From assembly GCA_905235425.1 (NCBI GenBank), contig CAJOKY010000015.1:1-19548 (forward strand): 19,548 nt of DNA, in the 5' to 3' direction. Positions 15,027 to 19,548 of this stretch are shown piece by piece. The notes under the pieces were generated by a model that saw nothing but the letters and a program-made list of their open reading frames with translations, did not search any database and had not been told where the DNA came from. Within the stretch, counting starts at the first letter, position 1. Every line of letters starts with the position of its first letter. The DNA comes from an uncultured Selenomonadaceae bacterium (lineage in GTDB: Bacteria > Bacillota > Negativicutes > Selenomonadales > Selenomonadaceae). The position numbers and the translations under genes were made by a program.

Positions 15027-16171
15027 TCAGATTAAATTATTCGGTTTTAAAAAATTTATATAAATGTCGTCAAAACGAGTTTGATTCATAAAAATTTGTA
15101 CGCGACGATAATTGTCCAATACGGCAGGAAGTCGGCGCTCATATTCTTCAGGTGTACACTGCGCTAAAATTTCTTCCAGTCTGTCTAAATCTTCAACTCG
15201 TATTGGAATTATGCCGTCGAGATTGAAAAATCTTCCAATTTCCGTTGCGCCAATGTAAATAGGAATTGTCTGTGCCGCGAAACAATTTAAAATTTTTTCC
15301 GTGAAGTAAAACGGCGACACCAAATTTTCAATCGCGATTGTAAATCTGTACTCCTCAAAAGGCAGCTCTATCGGCACATACCCCCCCCGTCGAATTTGCC
15401 GTATGTATCGACGTTAGGCAATTCCTTGCACTTGAAGGCAAATTTTTGACGTACCAAGTGCATGGGACAAATTTTTTTAGCTGACGCCACAATAGAAATA
15501 TTTTTTGTCTTGCGCTTGTAATTTTCAGCGGAATTTTCAAGCTGCTTATCGATGCCGTCATCTGAAAATCCTGCCTCCGAGCCTTCGCCCATAATGCCTT
15601 CAAGATTTTTGCCGTACCAAACATCTCCGCTGAGAGGCGCAAATTTGGCGTTTTTAATCGTCGACAAAATCCTAACGTCGTAGGTGAAAATCGCGTCAAA
15701 ATTTTTTTCTATGTAGTCTTTATTTTGCAAAACATTTTCGTAGCTCTGCGGCACAATGGCAGGCGATTCAACCATTACAGCAAATTTTCTTTTGGGTTTA
15801 CCGTACGTCCTGAAAATTTCGTCGTGCGTGTAAAAGTGCGTACTAAGTCCGGAGTTGTACCTGTCCCAATAAATGTAACGCGAATTTGTGCTGTTGGGTA
15901 CATGTGCGCCGGTGCGATCACTCATAAAAAATATTTCCATTCGCTCGCCGTACTTGTTATAAATCTCAGGACACGCTGAACTTATTTGGCGGTTGCGATT
16001 GTGATAGGGGTCTGTAAGATCAAACTTTTGGGCATTCTCAACAATCTGCATAAGCCGCATTTGACTACGAAAAAGTTCATTCGCCCACTGAAAATTTTCT
16101 TGATGCATTTTTGCCAAATCGGCATTCATGGTGTCCAATTTTTTATTCAAATTTTCAAATTCATTATTCAT
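15027..16171 (-). pseudogene. GT10-like glycosyltransferase, split by a G8 tract (probably phase-variable, OFF)
   Basis: The first frame (16171-15368) gives 267 residues: a coiled-coil-like N-terminus (about 1-50), then a glycosyltransferase N-half including ISIVASAKKICPMHLVRQKF. It ends GKFDGGGMCR-stop right after eight Gs. The C-terminal half (VPIELPFEEYRFTIAIENL ... FYFTEKILNCFAAQTIPIYIG) lies in another frame down to 15027. This is the fucosyltransferase family 10 signature (ExN...FTEKI..xxxxGTIPIYxG). One extra G, or two fewer, joins the halves into about 381 residues. The SD AAAGGAG lies 10 nt before ATG; the gene starts 16 bp after pheS and stops about 30 bp before pheT. Donor and acceptor are unknown; modification of a surface glycan is inferred. 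It could instead be a fixed pseudogene or a sequencing error. Confidence 0.8.
15381..15388. repeat. Homopolymer C8 (G8 on the coding strand)
   Basis: Eight consecutive C residues on the plus strand lie exactly at the point where the glycosyltransferase frame breaks. G6, G9 or G12 would give a full-length product; G7 or G8 gives truncation. It is the longest G/C homopolymer I noticed in the window. Confidence 0.95.
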
Positions 16172-16186
16172 AAAAGTATAACTCCT

Positions 16187-17218
16187 TTAAAACTGATGCA
16201 AAAATCTTGTGTCGTTTTCAAAGAAGTAGCGCAAATCGTCAATGCCATAAGTCAACATGGCAATACGTTCAATGCCCATACCAAATGCAAAGCCGCTTAC
16301 TTTGGAAGGGGCGTAACCGCTCATGGACAAAACGTCAGGGTGAACCATACCGGCGCCTAAAATTTCAAGCCAGCCGCTACCGTGACAAACTTTGCAGTGT
16401 TCGTCGCTGCCGTGACACATCATGCAAGACACGTCAACTTCGGTACTCGGCTCGGTGAAGGGGAAAAAGCTGGGACGCAGGCGAATCTGCGCGGTTTCGC
16501 CGAAAATCTTTTTGCAGAAAAAATCAAGCGTACCTTTCAAGTCGGCAAAGGTAATGCCTTCGTCAACCACAAGCCCTTCAACCTGCGTGAACATAGGCGA
16601 ATGTGAGGCGTCGTAATCGTCGCGGCGATAAACTCTGCCCGGCGCAATCATACGAATTGGCGCGTTATTTGAATTTTTCTGCATGGTACGCGCTTGTACC
16701 GGTGAAGTTTGAGTGCGGAGCAAAATTTCTTCCGTGATATAAAAAGAGTCCTGCATATCGCGGGCGGGGTGATCTTTCGGCAGGGTAAGCGCCTCAAAAT
16801 TAAAATAATCCGTTTCGACTTCGGGACCTTCCTCGACGCTGTAGCCCATGCTGATAAAAATTTCCTTGACGCGGTTTAACGTTAAAGTCAACGGGTGCAG
16901 GTGACCGCGATAAATTTTTCTGCCGGATAAAGTCACGTCGATTTTTTCGGACGCCAATTTATTTTGAAGTTCCTGCGCCTTGAGTGCGGCTTTCTTTTCG
17001 TCAATGAGATTTTTAATTTGGTTACGGGCGTCATTTATGATTTTGCCGACACGCGGCTTTTCTTCGGCGCTAAGTTCATTCATAACCTTAACAAGCGTCG
17101 TAATTTCGCTTTTTTTGCCCAAAAATTTAACGCGGATATCGTCAAGCGCTTTTAAATCTGCTACGGCATTAATCGCACTTGACGCCGCGTCGCACAGTTC
17201 CTTTACTTTATTTTCCAT
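16187..17218 (-). CDS. pheS: Phenylalanine-tRNA ligase alpha subunit
   Basis: Catalytic subunit of the alpha2-beta2 synthetase. The N-terminal coiled-coil (about 1-90) contacts tRNA. Class II motifs are present: motif 1 around HPLTLTLNRVKEIFISMGY, motif 2 APGRVYRRDDYDASHSPMFTQVEG, motif 3 GFAFGMGIERIAMLTYGIDDLRYFF. A four-cysteine cluster CMMCHGSDEHCKVCHGSGW may bind zinc, as in some Firmicute PheS proteins. 343 residues is normal. The SD AAGGAGG is well placed before ATG 17218. It is the first gene of pheS-GT10-pheT-zapA-rlmD. The predicted leader is only about 20 nt, so the T-box riboswitch that often controls pheST in Firmicutes is absent here. Confidence 0.98.
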   Translation of the reverse strand: MENKVKELCDAASSAINAVADLKALDDIRVKFLGKKSEITTLVKVMNELSAEEKPRVGKIINDARNQIKNLIDEKKAALKAQELQNKLASEKIDVTLSGRKIYRGHLHPLTLTLNRVKEIFISMGYSVEEGPEVETDYFNFEALTLPKDHPARDMQDSFYITEEILLRTQTSPVQARTMQKNSNNAPIRMIAPGRVYRRDDYDASHSPMFTQVEGLVVDEGITFADLKGTLDFFCKKIFGETAQIRLRPSFFPFTEPSTEVDVSCMMCHGSDEHCKVCHGSGWLEILGAGMVHPDVLSMSGYAPSKVSGFAFGMGIERIAMLTYGIDDLRYFFENDTRFLHQF

Positions 17219-17243
17219 TAAAAATTTCCTCCTTGTTGACGCA

Positions 17244-17272
17244 ACTTTATCACACGCCGCCTTTTATTGCAA
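17244..17272 (-). promoter_or_regulatory. Promoter of the pheS operon
   Basis: Minus strand TTGCAA (17272-17267), 17-bp spacer ending TGA, TAAAGT (17249-17244). The -10 is moderate but extended by TGn. The -35 hexamer is self-complementary and also serves the divergent promoter at 17267-17295. Confidence 0.7.
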
Positions 17273-17295
17273 GCTTTTAGGCAGGGTGATATAAT
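17267..17295 (+). promoter_or_regulatory. Promoter of the U32-family gene
   Basis: TTGCAA (17267-17272), 17-bp spacer, TATAAT (17290-17295), about 30 bp before the ATG at 17326. The perfect -10 makes it the stronger of the two divergent promoters, which share the same -35 box. Confidence 0.8.
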
Positions 17296-17325
17296 TTTCA
17301 TGAATATTAACGAAGGGGAGATTAG

Positions 17326-19278
17326 ATGACTTTAACTCGGGATTCAGTAGAACTTTTGGCACCTGCCGGTACATGGAATGCATTTACTGCCGCAATTAAC
17401 GCCGGAGCCGATGCGGTTTATCTCGGCGGCAAACATTTCAATATGCGCGTACATAAAAACGATTTCAATTTGACCGACGAAGAATTGAAAGACGCCGTGA
17501 CTTTTTCGCATGAACATGGCGCAAAACTTTATATCACGTTAAACAATTTAATCAGCGCGGAGGAAATTCAGCCGCTTAAAGATTATCTGTACTTTCTTGA
17601 TAAAATTCAGCCCGATGCCTTGATTGTACAGGATTTAGCCGTAATAAAATTGGTACGCGAACTTGGCTTAAATCTGCCGATTCACGCGTCCGTGATGATG
17701 AATATAAACAATACTCGCGCAGTTGAATTTCTGCAAGATTTAGGCATTAAGCGCATTGTTTTGGGACGTGAATTAAGTTTAGCCGACGTGGCGCTGATTC
17801 GCGAAAAGACCGGCATTGAAGTAGAATATTTTATACATGGAGATATGTGCATAGCCGTTTCGGGACAGTGTACCCATTCCGGCGTGACATTCGGGCAGAG
17901 CGGCAGTCGCGGACGTTGCCTTAAACCTTGCCGTTGGGCATGGAAATTTGTTGACGAAATGACCGGCGAAGTTTTAGACGACACGTCCCATAAATTGGCG
18001 CTGAAAGATATGTGTATGCTAAGAAACATTCCCGATATGATTCAAGCCGGCATTTACTCTTTCAAGATTGAAGGTAGAATGCGCCCGCCGGAATTTATCG
18101 CGCGTCTTGTTGCCGCGTACAGAAAAGTTATTGACGGGTACATTGCCGACCCCACCGGCTTTACGATTGACGAAGATCTTTGGCGTGATTTTTATGAAAA
18201 GCGCGTTCGTGACTTTACTACGACTTTTGCATTTAAGCCGCCGACTAAAAACGATATCGGCTTAAGCGGCAAGCGCGAGCCGCGATTTTTCAGCGCGGGA
18301 GTTATTGAAACGCCTTTTGATGACGCGGAAGTTAAAAAGATTTTTGACGACGAGACGCCTATTTTAGGGAACAGGGAACAGGGAACAGGGAACAGGGAAT
18401 CAGCTTTACACGTACGCGTTGCAACGTTGGACGCGGCTAAATCTGCTGTAGAAAACGGCGCGAATTTAATTTACGTCGGCGGCGAAGTTTTTAAGCCGTT
18501 GAAACCGTTCACCCTGCGCGAATATAAAGCCGCTGTAAAATTTGCGCATGACCATAACGCTAAAATTGTTTTGAACACGCCGCGTGTTACGAGGGATAAA
18601 GTTTTAAATGAACTGATTGAACTGCTTGACAAACTGCGCGACGTGAATTTTGACGGCGTACTTGTCAGCAATTTGGGCAGTTTGAATTTGGTCAAAACTT
18701 ATTCGACGTTGCCGATTTACTCCGATATTTCTTTTAACCTGTTCAATGACGTTGCCGCCGATTTTCTGAAAAGTCAAGGCGTTAAGCAAGCCGCCGCGTC
18801 AATCGAACTTAGCTTCGCGCAGGTTAAAAGCGTCGTTGAAAAATCTGATTTGCCGATTGAAGTCATTGTTCACGGTTCAACCGAATCAATGATTTGCGAG
18901 CATAACTTCATAAAATTTTATCACCCTGACTATGACGATTTTGCGACGCCGCAACTTTTGAATCATCATTTCGCGTTGGAAGATTCGGCAGGTGAAATTC
19001 ATCCTCTGCGCGTTGACCAATTCGGCAACAATCACATTTATTTTGCTAAGGATTTATGCCTGTTGCCGTATGTGGAAAAATTTTTTGGTGCGGCGGCATT
19101 GAGAATTGACGCGCAGGATTATTCGCCGGAAGTTGCAGGGCTTACTACAAAAATTTATCGTGCGGCGATTGACGGTAAAGACTACGCTGAGGACTTTGAA
19201 GAGCTTAAAAAAATTGCTCCGCGCAGATTCGGCAGCGGCGTGTACCGATTCAAGCAGAGCAAAAATTCTATTGATTAG
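17326..19278 (+). CDS. U32 family protein (RlhA/TrhP-like RNA hydroxylation family)
   Basis: 650 residues in two halves. The N-terminal half (about 8-300) has ELLAPAGTWNAFTAAINAGADAVYLGG and the U32 signature EVEYFIHGDMCIAVSGQC with cysteines 175, 182, 198 and 202, plus C230 in LKDMCML; in this family cysteines at these places hold an iron-sulfur cluster. The C-terminal half (about 360-640) repeats the barrel pattern (VRVATLDAAKSAVENGANLIYVGGEVF) without the cysteine cluster. The two-part length matches E. coli RlhA (23S rRNA C2501 hydroxylation) better than TrhP (tRNA), but substrate assignment is uncertain; databases usually say 'U32 family peptidase'. The SD GGGGAG lies 5 nt before ATG. 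A 7-bp microsatellite encodes the inter-domain linker. Monocistronic, divergent from pheS; I see no clear terminator after it. Confidence 0.9.
   Translation: MTLTRDSVELLAPAGTWNAFTAAINAGADAVYLGGKHFNMRVHKNDFNLTDEELKDAVTFSHEHGAKLYITLNNLISAEEIQPLKDYLYFLDKIQPDALIVQDLAVIKLVRELGLNLPIHASVMMNINNTRAVEFLQDLGIKRIVLGRELSLADVALIREKTGIEVEYFIHGDMCIAVSGQCTHSGVTFGQSGSRGRCLKPCRWAWKFVDEMTGEVLDDTSHKLALKDMCMLRNIPDMIQAGIYSFKIEGRMRPPEFIARLVAAYRKVIDGYIADPTGFTIDEDLWRDFYEKRVRDFTTTFAFKPPTKNDIGLSGKREPRFFSAGVIETPFDDAEVKKIFDDETPILGNREQGTGNRESALHVRVATLDAAKSAVENGANLIYVGGEVFKPLKPFTLREYKAAVKFAHDHNAKIVLNTPRVTRDKVLNELIELLDKLRDVNFDGVLVSNLGSLNLVKTYSTLPIYSDISFNLFNDVAADFLKSQGVKQAAASIELSFAQVKSVVEKSDLPIEVIVHGSTESMICEHNFIKFYHPDYDDFATPQLLNHHFALEDSAGEIHPLRVDQFGNNHIYFAKDLCLLPYVEKFFGAAALRIDAQDYSPEVAGLTTKIYRAAIDGKDYAEDFEELKKIAPRRFGSGVYRFKQSKNSID
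18367..18399 (+). repeat. Heptanucleotide microsatellite (GGGAACA)4+
   Basis: Four perfect GGGAACA copies plus GGGAA, in frame inside the U32 gene, encoding residues 348-358 (GNREQGTGNRE). Because 7 is not a multiple of 3, gain or loss of one or two copies shifts the frame right after the first domain; three copies would be neutral. Confidence 0.95.
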
Positions 19279-19297
19279 CCGGTAAAGTAAAAAAGAC

Positions 19298-19361
19298 GGC
19301 GCGAATGTACCCGAGAAAACGGCGCGAATGTACCCGAGAAAACGGCGCGGATGTACCTGAG
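19298..19361 (+). repeat. 23-bp tandem repeat, about 2.8 copies
   Basis: Units start at 19298, 19321 and 19344 (GGCGCGAATGTACCCGAG-AAAAC). The first two are identical; the third carries GGATGTACCTGAG and runs into R5. The related repeat at 8457-8592 has a single unit, so this is a local expansion 20 bp after the U32 stop codon. Confidence 0.9.
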
Positions 19362-19539
19362 CTGCGTACGATAACGCCGAAATTATTTTAAACTTTGTGC
19401 GGACGTAAAAGCTAAAACTGCCGATCACGTAAGCGAACAACAGCCGCGCCATGTTTTCTTTGCTACTTTCTTTTGCGCCAAAAGAAAGTAGTTACACTAA
19501 AAATTTTTTATCAGCTTGGAGTTTACCAACAACCTCTAG
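19344..19539 (+). repeat. Structured intergenic repeat, copy R5
   Basis: Inverted relative of R4 (8457-8592) with matching blocks at both ends and about 80 bp extra in the middle. It holds a perfect 13-bp hairpin, CTACTTTCTTTTG-CGC-CAAAAGAAAGTAG (19463-19491), the same shape as the R2 and R3 hairpins but with different stem bases. The gene-free tail 19279-19548 contains only this, the 23-bp tandem repeat and about 20 bp of spacer. Confidence 0.75.
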
Positions 19540-19548
19540 TAACGGGTT

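Noticed and set aside
17219..17325. Possible T-box riboswitch upstream of pheS
   Set aside because: The whole intergenic gap is about 107 bp and is filled by divergent promoters. The predicted pheS leader is about 20 nt, far too short, and no T-box sequence is seen.
19054..19452. Minus-strand open frame beginning MARLLFAYVIG
   Set aside because: Its 5' part is repeat R5 and the 23-bp tandem repeat, and its 3' part is antisense to the U32 gene; no SD or family match. The hydrophobic start is a composition effect.
1..19548. CRISPR array, tRNA, rRNA or IS transposase
   Set aside because: No regularly spaced short repeats with unique spacers, no cloverleaf-like or rRNA-like sequence, and no transposase motif were found on reading both strands; the repeats present are structured intergenic elements and short tandem repeats.

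Overview
The window looks like chromosomal DNA of a diderm Firmicute, most likely a Negativicutes (Selenomonadales-type) bacterium. This is inferred from Firmicute-style Shine-Dalgarno sites (AGGAG-type before most genes), a pheS/pheT/zapA housekeeping order, and secreted RTX-type calcium-binding proteins, which need an outer-membrane export route. It is not proven: there is no rRNA gene in the window.

Layout, left to right. (1) 1-371: a direct repeat of about 138 bp at 214-bp spacing, each copy carrying a plus-strand terminator-like hairpin. (2) 372-2210, minus: membrane diguanylate cyclase (Cache sensor, degenerate PAS-like linker, GGDEF with intact I-site). (3) 2534-8375, minus: three tandem paralogous secreted metalloprotease-like proteins, each with HExxH-x18-E and C-terminal RTX repeats. 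They are bracketed by inverted copies of a roughly 130-bp structured intergenic repeat. (4) 8376-8859: promoter of the RTX genes, two different structured repeats and the enolase terminator. (5) 8860-10197, minus: enolase. (6) 10333-10695: a compact unit resembling a type I toxin-antitoxin system. It has a near-consensus promoter, an SD-sequestering hairpin, a 22-residue hydrophobic peptide, a 5'-3' long-range clamp and a terminator, opposed by a perfect-consensus convergent promoter (TTGACA-18-TATAAT) on the other strand. (7) 10692-17218, minus: apparent operon pheS - GT10-like glycosyltransferase - pheT - zapA - rlmD. The glycosyltransferase is split by a G8 homopolymer (probably phase-variable, currently OFF), and PheT has an extra segment of about 60 residues in its B5 region. 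(8) 17326-19278, plus: a U32-family protein, divergent from pheS, with both promoters appearing to share one palindromic -35 box; a 7-bp microsatellite lies between its two domains. (9) 19279-19548: a 23-bp tandem repeat and another structured repeat that is an inverted relative of one at 8457-8592.

Together, essential genes (eno, pheST, zapA, rlmD, U32) are interspersed with variable surface or secreted functions and small structured repeats. The strongest candidates for something undescribed are the 22-residue-peptide/antisense RNA unit, the homopolymer-switched glycosyltransferase lodged inside the pheST operon, and the family of hairpin repeats that brackets gene blocks and extends reading frames. 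No tRNA, rRNA, CRISPR array or transposase gene was recognised.
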